A DNA stretch of 64,000 bases from Cacajao melanocephalus (lineage: Eukaryota > Chordata > Mammalia > Primates > Pitheciidae), in the NCBI GenBank assembly GCA_963573385.1, contig CAUYLG010027018.1, positions 1 to 64,000 of the forward strand, given 5' to 3'. The translations under genes were made by a program, and so were the position numbers. Each line of letters opens with the position of its first letter. Within the stretch, counting starts at the first letter, position 1. The notes under the pieces were generated by a model. That model searched no databases and had not been told where the DNA came from. It saw only the letters and a program-made list of their open reading frames with translations. This document shows, piece after piece, positions 45,435-58,627 of the stretch.

Positions 45435-47080
45435 GATACAGCTAAGTCTGCTCTCACCAGAATGGGACTGGCTAAGTGCCTCCGATCAACCCAGATACCT
45501 CCAGACTGTCCAGGGGTCAAGAGGATGACTTCCTCAGCACAACTATAACCCACTCAGGACATACTGAATGTAATACTGAAGTTCCATAAGACCAGAGTTT
45601 ATTATAGTCATCTTCACAGTCTCAGAACCCACATGCAGCCGGATATAATGTAGGTCTCCACGAACCCTTCCTCAAAGTACTTAAGAAAAAGCACTCTTTA
45701 CGCCCCAAAAACAGAAAAAAAAAAAATCACTATCAGGCAGAGGCTTACTAGGTCACTAAAATAAAAAGCACTAAAATAAAATCAAACGGAACAGTACTCT
45801 AACTCCACCGATATTATGATTTAAACCCCCCATTTACAAATAGAGAATGCATGGATGACTACCTATGAAGCATTTCAGTAAGAACATCTGTCAGTTATCA
45901 CTGAAATAAACATCTACTTCTTGTTTTAAGTTGGAAATAAATTTTTATTGGTAGGTAGCTTTGGACATGTGGATCACTACAGATAAATAAACCAAGCTTA
46001 TACATCTCTTCTTTAGACATAACACACTGTTTAGAAGAAGCTAATGGTCCTTCTTACAGAGAAGCAGCAGAAAAGCATAAGTCAGGGAACAGAGAGGGCT
46101 ATGGCACCTCACACAATGGAGCTCTACATTAAATTTTTATACTTTACAGTATCACAAAAGTCTTATTCAGTTTTGCTGTGAAAAAGCAAAGACTTAGTAG
46201 TTTTTCTTCCAAAATAAATGTATATAAACTGCCACTCTAACCTCCTAATATAAATTCTGCACATAAGATATCAAATGTTATATATAAGTATTTTCAACAA
46301 TACTGGGCCTCCGATTGAGAGTTTTCAGTTCAACAAGCATAACTCTTCATAACACAACTCTTCACTTACCACTTTCTCCCAACACCTTAAAGCACGGTGT
46401 TTATATGTAAATATCCCTCTTCCAGACTATGAGATCGGGACAGCAGGTTTTAGACAAGATATCTAATACCAGGGTGGGTAAGTGCATTGTAAGTCAACAA
46501 GAGATGTTATTCTCTCGTTATGCTTCCTAAAGGATAGAGCATAAGAAAATTAAATATAATAATATAGCCTCAGTAAACAAGAAAATCTGCAAGGAAGTAA
46601 GTCCTGAAGCTAACTTGAATACACACACCTTGTTCTAATAACGACAAAAAGCACTGTGCTTTTTCTTTTTAGTATAAGGGAAGACAGATTTTTCTTCTAA
46701 AAGTATAAGATTGGTCCAAAAGTAATTGCGGTTTTTGACATTCCCAACTTACTTAAACTTGTAAAATATGTTTGAGAATGTCACAAATCAGACCAGTTAT
46801 TTTTATTCCCAGACAGAAGAAATAAATTCTTCTAGAAACTATTCAAAATACAGCAAGAGGACAATCTACATTCTTAGCTTTCATATTATCAATTAATCCA
46901 CCTTATTTCAAAATAAATTAGTGCTTTCTCAGGGGTACATACTACTAATAAACTAACATTTGTTATGAAGAAAAGGAACTGACGGTTGTATTTCACAAAA
47001 CAAATTTCCATTTTGGTTAGCATATGTTGAGCTAACAGCTTTTTACCACAGGGAGGGGAGCAAATCATGTTAGAACGGTA
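45435..47080. other. Unique intronic sequence
   Basis: Only the short mariner-type fragment at 46709-46740 is recognised. Confidence 0.5.
46709..46740. mobile_element. Half MADE1/Hsmar1-type terminal repeat
   Basis: TTGGTCCAAAAGTAATTGCG followed by GTTTTTGACA matches one arm of the MADE1 mariner-derived element. The complementary arm that makes the hairpin is absent. Confidence 0.8.
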
Positions 47081-47790
47081 ATAGTAACAGCCAACACGAC
47101 ACAGTGGTTACCATGGGCCAGGTACTAATCAACAACCTGATGAACTAGATGTTATTTTACTCTCATTTTACAGGTACAGAAAAATAGAACTTGCCTAAGG
47201 TCACACTCATAACTAAAGAAATGTGGAATCTCAAAAAAAATTCAAATCGTTTTTCTTTTTAGCGGTATTGGCAAAGAAAAAAGTGTCAAAAATTAGTAAA
47301 TAGCTTTGCGGATTATTAGCCTGTTGGTGACTAAAATGGTGATATCAGTAACCTCCAGTAAATGGTTTTAAAGGAATAAAAATATATTTAGACTGTAAAA
47401 ACTAGGAAACTAAGTGAAATTCATGCTTAATTATATCTCATTCTATGCTTTTTATATTTGTAAAACATAATTAAGAACTCCCAAAATGTTCTAGAAATGG
47501 GTTACAGAGCAAAAAAAAAATAATAATTTTTTGAAAAAGAGCTCCCAAAATGAAAATGACATCAATAATCATTTATAAACTATCAAAGAATCAGAATTTT
47601 AGATCTAGAAGGAGACAAACATATAAAGAATATCTATTAAAGAGTGTCTAGTCCAACCCCTTTATTTCACAGAAGAGAAAAATTAACTCAAAGTTTTAAG
47701 AAACTTACCCATATATACAAATCTCAATGTCAAAATGTGGACTAGAATTTACCTTCTGGTCCAACTGCTCTTTTTATTATATCATGCTAT
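47081..47790 (-). repeat. Two MIR relics
   Basis: 47085-47230 (TTACCATGGGCCAGGTACTA, CTCATTTTACAGGTACAG, CCTAAGGTCACAC) and about 47640-47790 (TTTATTTCACAGAAGAG ... TGGACTAGAATTTACC) are in minus MIR orientation. Confidence 0.7.
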
Positions 47791-50700
47791 CAAATATATA
47801 ATAAAATATCATATTAAATTTCTGGAATAGGGCTACTAAAAGAGAAACCAAAACAAAAATTATTTAAATCTAAAAATGTTTCTGGAAAAGAAATATACGA
47901 AGTATACAAGTGCCTAAATGATACTTCCTAAGACAATAAAAGTTCCAGAAGAGCTAGAATAAATATCGGTTTAAAAGCAGGAAGAAAGGAATTTGGTAAA
48001 TGACAAAAAGGAGACAGACTCAATTTGGGGGGACTTGGTCAGAAGTCTAGAATCAAATAAAACAACAAGAATGTGACAACATCTGGCTGAAACTGGCCAA
48101 CATGGATCGTGGTAGGGTAGATAATTAACCTACTTTGAGACCTATTAGCCACTTATTAGCAAAAGGTGAAAGGAGAAAGCCGCCAGAAGGTAAGCAAAGC
48201 CGTATGATATAAAATAAGACCATACTATTTATACACATGCCACATAATCGAATATGGTATTTAAAACTAGTGTTTTTAAGCATATTAAAAATTTCAGACC
48301 CTAACAAGTCTTACCTTTGTGATAACTAAGTGCCTAAGATTAAACCATCACCTCTTATAAAATTCCATTTCTACTAACTATATTACCTTCCCTAAGTACC
48401 TAAGATTAAACCATTACCTCTTATAAAATTCCACTTCTACTAACTATATTACTTTACCCTCTAATAATCATTAAACATATAACCTGTCAACAAGCTAGTC
48501 CCCTACCACTATGCTTTATTGGGCTAATCTCAACACCTCATCATTTTTTAACATTAAACTCTTCATGTTCATCCTAAAATTGGGCAAATTTTATAACATG
48601 ATAATCATTTATGGGAAAACAATATAAAATTATATCTAGGGAATATAACTCAAGTTTTTTAAAAAGTCAAAGAAAATATGCCCCGGAAGGTAAAATAACC
48701 GATCTTCCTTTTGCTTTCTTAGAGTTTTTATGTTTTCCAGATTTTCTATGAGAATGTATCATTTTTAATGTCTAAATGCTCCTATCATGAAAGTACTATT
48801 TTACTAATAAAATATTCATTTAAAAATAAGAAATATTTTATTAATAAAAGAACTATATCCACGCTATTTCTTGAGAAGGAAAAAGGAATTTTATCATTTA
48901 ATATAATATGAAGAGGAGACTTTCACAGACACACTCCCAACAAAGCATGGGATCTGAGGCTCGCCCCACCTTGCCTTTATTTCTGTAGTAAGGATAAACT
49001 GCGCTGACCACACATACTCTTATTTGGATCCCAGTGAGACTGAGGCAGTAAGAATAGGCAAACATTTTCCCATATATGTCCTTTCTAATTTATGTATTTA
49101 AAAAAACTTTGTTATTAAAACAGAACAAACAAAAAAGAAAAGACAGCCAGCTTGACCTGTGCCTTTTCTTCAGCAAGTAAAGTTTACCATGCTCAGTGTC
49201 CTGGGCGAGGCACACACTTTCTCAGAAGTAAAGCCCATCGGACTCTCCTAGCACCTTCCTTACGGCTTTGGCCATGTTACTACCATGTTCTAATGGATCT
49301 AATCTCAAGCCCTTGTAAACGAGGGCGGGCAAGCAGCCAGGCCATGCCACCCCATGATCTAACTCTACCCACCCTGCACCAACAACTTCTCCTTTGTCCA
49401 GTCCCACTCCTGACAACGCCTTCCTAACTATGACTCCTACAACCCAAATAGGAAGAGAGAATAATGATCAGAGGCAGAGCTAACATTTATAGAGCTAACA
49501 GTAAGCAGTGCCTGCCCCCATGCAAACAACAGCCATGACGGACCACCCGGATTAGCCACCTCGACTGCAAAACAGAGCCCTTCTACAACTATTCTGTCAC
49601 TTTTCCCATTATTTCACACTTATTAAGTATAACATTAATTATCAGATAGATAAGTACTCCGTGCCAGGCCCTGAAGTCTGAAACTACTTCAAAGTCAAAA
49701 TAAACACCATGTGATAATGAACATGTATTATTTCACGAACAAATTAAAAAGAGATACTTCAAGAGGTACCCTTAAAAACGTACTCACTGCAATCTAAACA
49801 TAATCACTCATTTGGGTCAGGCTATAATACTACCTCATAAAAAACAAATTTTACTAATTTTCACATGTAAGCAGAACACTAGTGATCTAAAATACGACAC
49901 AGCTGAAGAAAACTGTTTTTAACAGTTACTTAACCCAATTAAGGTACTGCAGATGTGTCCAGGTACCTTACTTTGACAAATGAAAAAATTATGCACACTT
50001 CAGTATTTATAGAATGATATTTCAACTCATCCTAAATGTTTTCACAGCTGCTGATTTTCTGAGAAGTATTCTGTTTAAGTCCAGCCCATCTTTTCTCCAC
50101 CATTCCACACACACACCCAGTATCATTCCTGCTTCACCCAGCATTCCAGGAGACAGGAAGGACTTTGAACACATCTATACTGAATGCAGAACTTAGTACT
50201 ACAGATCAAACTGTAGAAGTAAATGTAAATGATAGTCCTTCCCCTTCAAGGCCCTCACAACTGAGTAAGAGTTCAAAGAAAAATATACTACACAGTTTAA
50301 ATATGATAGGTGCTACTGACATTTCAAAAATGGCATAAAGTTGTATAAGTGGGACGGAGGGTTGGGTTGGAGAGGGGTAGGATTACTCAAGTAAAGCTCC
50401 CTGCTTAAGAGGTACACATACTCGCAATACAAGGAGGTTGGGGGGTAGGGTGGAGGGAGCATTCCAAGCCTAGCAAAACGGCACCTACAAAGCCAAAGAG
50501 GTATCTTTGCCTTTCAATTTTGTGATTCTCAAGAGGACAGATAGCATTTTCTTTCAAGAATAAGACTGCAAACTACTTCTGAGATATTTAGCACTATTTG
50601 GGGGTACATTGGAATGTAATCAAATACGAATACAGACACACCCAATTTTAATAGTACCTTTGGAACAATCTCATTCGGCCAGGCACTTTCTGTATTTGCC

Positions 50701-50890
50701 AACAATACACACACCCCACCTGTAATTAATGCATCTGTGTGGAAGCCCTAGAAAGAGCTTCCGAGTTTGGCATCCTTGAGATCAGAATCCCACTTACTAA
50801 GTGTGCGACGCTGGCAAATCCCTGTGTCTCACTGTCCTAATGTGATTACAGCACACATTTATTAATACATTAATTTAAATACTGTTTGTG
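47791..50890. other. Unique intronic sequence
   Basis: Holds the 66-bp tandem duplication and G-rich stretches at 50348-50380 and 50432-50459. MIR-like hints occur near 49450-49700. The reading frames at 49152-49427 and nearby have no gene features. Confidence 0.5.
48326..48457. repeat. 66-bp tandem duplication
   Basis: Two adjacent 66-bp units (48326-48391, 48392-48457) beginning CTAAGTGCC/CTAAGTACC. About five differences, so roughly 92% identity. Confidence 0.95.
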
Positions 50891-50894
50891 TCCA

Positions 50895-51035
50895 TGAAGA
50901 AGAATGTAAACACCATGAAAGCGGGGGCTATCCTGACCACCACGGCATCGCCAGCACTCAGCCCCGCCTCTAGCACTTAGCAGCTGCTAAACGTATACTT
51001 GATGTACAGTACTTGAGTGAATGAATAGGAGTATC
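50895..51035 (+). repeat. L2 3'-end relic
   Basis: AATGTAAACACCATGAAAGCG, AGCACTTAGCAGCTGCTAAA and TTGAGTGAATGAATAGG follow the L2 tail pattern. Confidence 0.7.
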
Positions 51036-52039
51036 ACACCACTCCTGAAATCCTAGTCTTTGACAGTGAACTATGACCATTACAATGTGTGTACCTCAGC
51101 AATTTGGTATCACTGTAAAAGACCTAATTATCGCATTTCTTTTGAAACTAAGATAATAATCGACGTATCTAAAAATAAGTAGCCCAAACAATTCTTGAAA
51201 ATCACTTAAAAATAGTCCATTTAATACCAATGTGTTCCTAAAATGTAAACTCTGAGAAAGAACAATCGTCCAGTTGGGAAATGGAGTCTTCAATATGATT
51301 TCTTAAATACTGTCGATTTTATGTCCACCTGATTTCAGCCATTTTTTTTGTACTGTTCCTCAGCATGCAGTAGAGAATCTGCTTTTAAAGCATCTTTCCG
51401 ATCTGATTCACCACTCCTTAAAGAAAAATGCATACAATGTACCATCCTTAGATGGAAAATTGCTTGAGATTCTCCTATATGAAATCGGTTGCATACATAG
51501 GGCCAGTGGGGCATCAAACATAAGCTTTCAGAAGTCTTTAATAACAACCAATAGGTCCACGTTGCAAAGAACAACTTTTTTCGGTGATGACTCATAAACT
51601 ATGATCCCTACATATAAGCTCGTGAGGCGCTAATGAAACGAATTTGTCTCATCATGTGGAAAACTGTGGTCCTTCTGGCCAAGCACAAAACACCAAGTTT
51701 TAAACGCGCCCACGTTTTGCTTAATTCGGGACTTCCAGCGAGGATTAGCACTTTCCTTTATAGTCTATTTAAGCGCCCTAAGAAAACAAATACCATCGCC
51801 TTAGCAGGCGGTCCCCACACACAGACAGACGTAGCTTCACCACATACAGATGTGTCTGGTGGGCCGAAGTAAACAAATGACAGGAAAGCTAATGCTGCTT
51901 TTCAAGATTAACGTGCATTCCCACAGACAAGACTGCCACCTGGACACACGGCTGGAAACGAGAGCTCGTGCCTCTCCGAGGAGAAAATGGAGAGAATTTC
52001 AACAGCACTTATTTAAAGTTTCCATCTTCACACACGCCC
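51036..52039. other. Unique intron 1 sequence near the donor
   Basis: Base composition shifts from AT-rich to GC-rich across 51.9-52.1 kb into the CpG island. No repeat or gene recognised. Confidence 0.5.
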
Positions 52040-52656
52040 CTTTCCCCCAGCGCGGGGTGGGGGATTCGGCCCGGCCAGCGCCGCGAGGAAATCTGCACTT
52101 GACTTCCGTCCTCTCCCGGGCGGGAAAGAGCGCAGCCCGCCCCGGCAGAGACCCTTCCTTCCTGCCCGCCGACCCCCACCCTGCCCGGGGACACCTCCCT
52201 CTCGGCGCACGGCCAGGAGGAAATGGAGCCCGCGCGGCTCCGCGCCCCCTCCCCGGCGACCCCGGGCCAGGGCCGCGCTCCGGCTCCCGCGCGCCCACCC
52301 GCTGCCCCGCCACAGGCCGGGCGCGCTTCGGCCCTCGGCCCGCGCCCCGCGCGGACACCAGCAGTTCGGTCGGGGGCTCCCGAAGGCCAGTGCCCGCCCC
52401 TCGCCGCGTCCTGCACGGTAGCCCCCTCACCGCCACCCCAGCGCAGCCCCGGCCCGCCAGGCGGCGCCCCCTCCCCGGCCGCCTGGGCCGCTCACCCCCG
52501 CGCTCCCCGCCTGAGCGCCGTCCAACCGCCCCCGCCCGGGCCGCCCGCTCGCCTCCGCGCTAGGCCCCGCGGGCGGCCACGGGGAGAAACCGGTCGAGCG
52601 CCGTCCGCCAGCCCGAGAGGTCCCGGCTGCCCCCGCCGCCCGCCCGCTGCACCTAC

Positions 52657-52704
52657 CATGGTACAGATGGAGGCGAATTTGGAGACTGTCATTAGGATTT
52701 CCAT
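52657..52704 (-). CDS. USP12: USP12 coding exon 1 (start codon to first donor)
   Basis: The minus strand reads ATG GAA ATC CTA ATG ... ACC ATG, giving MEILMTVSKFASICTM. This is the N-terminus of the 370-residue USP12 and joins in frame to exon 2 (GANASAL). The donor is ATG|GTAGGT at 52656-52651. Met1 has C at -3 and G at +4, so the context is moderate. USP46, the close paralogue, begins at the residue equivalent to Met5. The 16 residues precede the catalytic domain and have no signal peptide. The start was chosen because it gives the known USP12 N-terminus. Use of Met5 is possible (see findings). Confidence 0.96.
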
Positions 52705-52718
52705 CCGCCCAGCGCCAT
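52692..52718 (-). CDS. Upstream ORF overlapping the USP12 start (8 codons)
   Basis: An ATG at 52718-52716, 14 bases before the USP12 ATG, opens MALGGWKS and stops at TAA (52694-52692). It has the strong context GAAG-ATG-G, is out of frame with USP12, and overlaps its first codons. The TAA shares its last A with the Met5 ATG (TAATG). It is transcribed only if the start site lies above 52718, which is not known from sequence. Confidence 0.6.
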   Translation of the reverse strand: MALGGWKS

Positions 52719-52722
52719 CTTC
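52710..52722 (-). promoter_or_regulatory. YY1 / TISU-like site
   Basis: The minus strand reads GAAGATGGCGCT, matching 10 of 12 positions of the TISU consensus SAASATGGCGGC. The plus strand reads CGCCATCTT, the YY1 core. TISU elements act both as a YY1-bound promoter site and as an initiation context for very short leaders (family knowledge). Confidence 0.65.
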
Positions 52723-52724
52723 CA

Positions 52725-52732
52725 CCCAATCA
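52725..52732 (+). promoter_or_regulatory. CCAAT box (NF-Y site)
   Basis: CCCAATCA on the plus strand, which reads TGATTGGG in the direction of USP12 transcription. It lies seven bases above the upstream ATG. It matches the NF-Y pentamer plus the preferred CA flank. Confidence 0.6.
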
Positions 52733-53370
52733 CAGCGGCGGCGGCGGGCGGGGGAGGAGAGGAGCTGGGCCGCCCGCTCGCACCGCAGCCCGCGGGCGGA
52801 CCCCGAGCCGCCGCGGACCCACGCACCGAGCCCGCTGGGCCGCCGCTGCCGTCGTCGCCGCCGGCGCTCAGGCACTCCCGGCCTCGGGCCCCAGCCCCCC
52901 GCCTGCCGGCCGCCGGCCCGCCCCCGGCTCCGCCCCGGCGCAGGGCGCAGCCGCTGCCTCCGGGCCCGCGCCTGCCCGCGAAGCCGCCCGCCGCCCACCC
53001 CGCCCAGCGCGCAGGGGAGCGGGCTCCGCCGAGGCCCTAATGCCCGGCCTGCCAGGCAGCAGCGCGGCCCGGCGCCCCAGCCCCGCCCACCCCTCGGCGC
53101 CCCCCTCCGCTGCCCGGGAGCGCGAGTCGGGGAACTCCGGCCCGGCCCCACCCCGCGCGCGGCCGAGGGCGGGACCGAGGGCGGGCACCGTCTCCTGCCC
53201 GCGTCCCTGCGGTCCTAGTGCCGGGGTCCGGAGCCCCCGCGTAGGAAGGGGCGCGGCGGGCAGGCGCTGAGGCGGCGGCAGCGACCTGGCAGAACCCCGG
53301 AGGGGCCGGACTGCGACCCCCACCGCGGGCAAGGGGATGGCGATCGCCCGCTGCCTAAACAGAAAACGGA

Positions 53371-54232
<862 letters not shown>

Positions 54233-54921
54233 CATGATATTTTCTAATTGGTGAAGTGATGGGGTACTTTTCTGGGTTCCCCTAATTCAGTGGGGTTGCG
54301 GATCTGAATTCAGACAGCTCTAAAATCGGAAGGGCCTCACCTTACGGGTTCAAAGCAGTCAAAAACAAAACCAAGCATTCAAACAAAATGTAAGTGAAAA
54401 ATAGACTTCTGGTACATGAATACTGTTTCCATAGTGATTCCATTATAAGCTTGCTTGTGGGGGGAATGCAGATTGAATATAGCCAAGTCCCATGGTATCC
54501 GGCCTGGTTCTCCAGGTGCCTGCTTCCATGGAAGCCAAGAGCCCTGATACCCAAGCCAGGGGCTTCCCTGTCTAGACTTGACAGCATCACCCACCTGAAT
54601 TCTTTCTTGCTCTTTTCTACCCCGTTTGGACAAGGGCTTCTACATCTTAGACCTCTACAGCCCATCTAGGCCTTGTCCCAGTGTCACCATGCCTCTGAAC
54701 CGTGTCTGTCTCTATCCTGGTAAATAGCTGTGGTCATCCTGTGCTTCCCACTTGCTGTTCTATTCCAGCAAACAGGTCTGATGTGCCAGAATTTTAGCCC
54801 TGCCTCCATACGTGCTCACCACCTGGATGCCTCGTTGCCCATTAATCCTAACACATCACAGGAACAAAAGCCACCAGCTTTACATATAAGTTTATAAGGC
54901 CTTTCTAAGATAAATTTCTAG
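54233..54921. other. 5' flank, unique sequence
   Basis: No gene or named repeat recognised. Overlapping short frames on both strands at 54342-54669 show no gene features. Confidence 0.5.
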
Positions 54922-55229
54922 GCCAGATATGGTGCCTCACACCTGTAATTCCAGCACTTTGGGAGGCCAAGGCAGGTCAGGCAGGGCAGGATCACTTGAG
55001 GTCAGGAGTTGGATACTAGCCTGGCCAACATGATGAAATCCCATCTCTACTAAAATACAAAAATTAGCCAGGCGCACGCCTGTCATCCCAGCTACTCGGG
55101 AGGCTGGGGCACGAGAATAGCTTGGGTCCTGGAGGTGGAAGTGCAGTGAGCTGAGATTGCACCACTGCATTCCAGCCTAGGTGATGGAGTGAGACTCTTA
55201 AATAAGTAAGTAAGTAAATAAATAAATAA
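54922..55229 (+). repeat. Alu, first of four in a row
   Basis: Tail (TAAG/TAAA)n. An 11-bp duplication ATAAATTTCTA lies at 54911-54921 and 55230-55240. Confidence 0.94.
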
Positions 55230-55240
55230 ATAAATTTCTA

Positions 55241-55553
55241 GGCTGGGCACAGTGGCTCACGCCTATAATCCCGGCACTTTGGGAGGCTGAGGCAGGAGGA
55301 TTGTTTGATCTTGAGACCAACTCCCTTGAGGCCAGGGAGTTCAAGACCAGTCTGGGCAACATAGTGAGACCTTGTCTCTACTAAAAATAAAAAAATAAAT
55401 CAGTGGTGCATGATGATGCATACCTGTAGTCCCAGCTACCTGGGAGGCAAGGTAGGAGCATTACTTGAACCCAAGAGATTGAGATTGCAGTGAGCCATGA
55501 TTGAGCCACTGCACTGTAGCCTCAGCAACAACCAAAACCCTGTCTCAAAAATA
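55241..55553 (+). repeat. Alu, second in the row
   Basis: Starts GGCTGGGCACAGTGGCTCACG exactly after the duplication of the first copy. It carries an extra segment in the left arm (55308-55328). Confidence 0.93.
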
Positions 55554-55563
55554 CAATAAAATG

Positions 55564-55840
55564 AGAAAGGTGCAGTGGCTCTTGCCTGTAATCCCAGCAC
55601 TTTGGGAGGCCAAGGTGGGTGGATTACTTGAGGTCAGGAGTTCAAGATCAGCCTGGCCAACATGGAGAAACCCGGTCTCTATAAAAATTAGCTGTGCATG
55701 GTTGCAAGCACCCAGCTACTCAGGAGGCTAAGGCAGGAGAATCAAGTGAACCTGGGAGGAACCAGTGAGCTGAGATAGTGCAACTGCACTCTAGCTTGGG
55801 CGACATGAGAGAGACTCCGTCTCAAAAATTAAATTAAATT
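55564..55840 (+). repeat. Alu, third in the row
   Basis: Starts AGAAAGGTGCAGTGGCTCTT in the tail region of the second. The tail ends in ATTAAATTAAATT. Confidence 0.92.
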
Positions 55841-56148
<308 letters not shown>

Positions 56149-56314
56149 AGTAAATAAAACGGATTTCTGATAGAATTATCTAGAGTAATCTCTAGTTGAT
56201 GTTGGAGCTCTCTAAATACACAGAGAAAGTCATGAAACCTTTAATCACAGAGCCTCACTATGCCTTGTCTCCACAGCCTATGGTTGATTGGAGAGCCACA
56301 AACATTAAACAGAG

Positions 56315-56318
<4 letters not shown>

Positions 56319-56368
<50 letters not shown>
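56319..56368. repeat. (TG)25 microsatellite
   Basis: An uninterrupted 50-base TG run replacing the T-tract of the adjoining minus-strand Alu. Likely length-variable. Confidence 0.98.
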
Positions 56369-56370
<2 letters not shown>

Positions 56371-56517
56371 ACAGAGTCTTGCTCTGTTGCCCAGACTAAG
56401 GCATGATCTTGGCTCACTGCAACCTCTGCAGTGACCTCATGAGGTCCTGACCTCATGAGCCGCCTGCCTCAGCCTCCCAAAGTGCTGAGATTACAGGTGT
56501 GAGCCACCGCACCCAGC
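56369..56517 (-). repeat. Internally deleted Alu
   Basis: GAGACAGAGTCTTGCTCTGT ... GCAACCTCTGCAGTGACCTC jumps to CCGCCTGCCTCAGCCTCCC. It contains a doubled CCTCATGAG motif. Confidence 0.92.
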
Positions 56518-56974
56518 AAAAGAGAGATTCTTCTACGTGCTAGGTGTTGTACTGAGTGTTCTTTACCATATGTAATGCAGTTGGAAAATAAGTTTGGCTG
56601 AAACTCCACACTTTTGCTGACTTCTTTTGGGCCTTCTTGAATCTGCAGACTACAAAATATACCCAGATGCCTCAGGGACCAGGAAAGTAAATGAATTATG
56701 TCCAACCTTAATCCATTTAGTCAGCACAGCATTTTATAATTTTTTCATTTGCATACCTTTACACAATCCTACACTCTCCAGTTCCTTACAGTCTGCCTCA
56801 AATTTTCCGTTATTCATTCTGTTCAACGGTTTAACATAAGTCACTTTATATAGTTTTGCCACCTCTCTTCTCTCTGAAGGCATGTGGGTTTATACCAGCT
56901 CACATAAATGAGTGAAGCTTTGCTTGTGATGGGTTGGGAAAGAAAGTGGTGGGGAGAGGTCCAAGAAGAGGTAT

Positions 56975-57165
56975 AAGCATTTTATCTAATCCTCACAACA
57001 ACCCAATGAAGCAGGTTATGATTATCCCCGATTTTAGATGAGGAAACCAAGGCACAAAGATAACCTTTCCAGGGTTGCACAACTAACTAGTAAGCAGTGG
57101 AACTAGGGTTTGAACCTGTCTCCAGGGGCCATACCTGTGTCCATTCTATTACATCAGCTTTGTAA
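56975..57165 (-). repeat. MIR, well preserved
   Basis: TAATCCTCACAACAACCC, GATTTTAGATGAGGAAACC, GGTTGCACAACTAACTAGTA and GGGTTTGAACCTGTCTCC match minus-orientation MIR across its length. Confidence 0.88.
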
Positions 57166-57259
57166 AAGTACTTCATTTTGATTTTGAACAGGATGAAGCT
57201 GGGAGGCACTGACTCCTTTTGGATTTGCGTGAAGGTTTTAGCTACAAAATATACTCAGA

Positions 57260-57660
57260 TACTTCTTTGTTTCACTTTCCTCATATGGAAAATATGGGTA
57301 ATAATTATGTTGCAAGGATAAAACATGTTTAAAATAGGGCCTGGCACTCAACACAAAGTGGAGAGCTTAGAATGGCCATTCAAAGTCAACATTTTAAAAG
57401 TTGGGGTGGGCAAATACAGCCCTCAAGCTGCCAGTTTGCTCCTCCAGATTTAATGGGCCTCTGCTATGTGCCAGTCACTTAATTAGTTCTTTATATATAT
57501 ATTCCAATGTAACCCTTACAATGACCTTACAGATCCATTATTTCATGCTTCTTTTACACACAAGGGAATATGACATTCATCATTGCACTAACCAGCACAT
57601 ACAGGGCCAGGATCCACACAGAGGCTCTGACTCTAAAATCTGTGGTCTCTCTGCTTCTCT
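57260..57660. repeat. Two further MIR relics
   Basis: 57260-57360 is plus orientation (TTTCCTCATATGGAAAATAT, GGGCCTGGCACTCAACAC). 57450-57660 is minus orientation (CTATGTGCCAGTCACTTAAT, AACCCTTACAATGACC). Confidence 0.7.
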
Positions 57661-57773
57661 ACCCAACTTCTTCATAGTTAAAGCAACCAACCTTCTTGGT
57701 GGCATTCATTAATATCATCCAGCCATCCAGCAGTAGATGTCAATCAAAACAGTAATTTTTTTTATTGGCTTGA

Positions 57774-58327
<554 letters not shown>

Positions 58328-58470
58328 CAGAGGTACTTGGTAGATATTTATTGACTAAGTAAACAGAATTCAGATATATACGGTACATTGCTGAATAATT
58401 GAGCAATCAGAAGGGATCGTGTTTGCGTCCCAGGTTGTCAACGTGTTCTGCATTCCATGGCTCTCTCTCT

Positions 58471-58625
58471 TTTTTTCTTTTCTTTTTTTTTTTTTTTTTC
58501 TTTTTTTTTAAGATGGGGTTTTCCCATGATGGCCAGGCTGGTCTTGAACTCCTGACCTCAGGTGATCCACCCACCTCAGCCTCCTAAAGTTCTAGGATTA
58601 CAGGTGTGAGCCACCACGCCTGGCC
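58471..58625 (-). repeat. Free left-arm Alu
   Basis: A long T/C tract leads into AAGATGGGGTTTTCCCATGA and ends CCACCACGCCTGGCC. Confidence 0.9.
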
Positions 58626-58627
58626 TA

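Larger units (their letters stand above)
52040..53370 (-). promoter_or_regulatory. USP12: CpG island with USP12 promoter and exon 1
   Basis: Very GC- and CpG-rich with no interspersed repeat, unlike everything around it. It contains exon 1 and its donor, and extends both ways: intron start at low coordinates, promoter at high. GC-box-like motifs include CGGGCGGGGGAGG (52745-52757) and CCCCGCCCAC (53081-53090). No TATA box is evident near the start codon. A broad, TATA-less CpG-island promoter is inferred. A divergent noncoding transcript from the same island is possible but not shown. Long open frames here on both strands result from high GC. Confidence 0.9.

Noticed and set aside
46709..46740. 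Possible miR-548-type hairpin gene
   Set aside because: Only one arm of the MADE1 palindrome is present, so the precursor hairpin cannot form.
51850..52563. 237-codon plus-strand frame entering the CpG island
   Set aside because: No family, low complexity, no splice or promoter evidence.
52223..53218. 331-codon open frame on the plus strand in the CpG island
   Set aside because: Composition is almost all Pro, Ala, Arg and Gly, as any GC-rich stop-poor stretch gives. Overlapping frames are open on both strands and it crosses USP12 exon 1 antisense.
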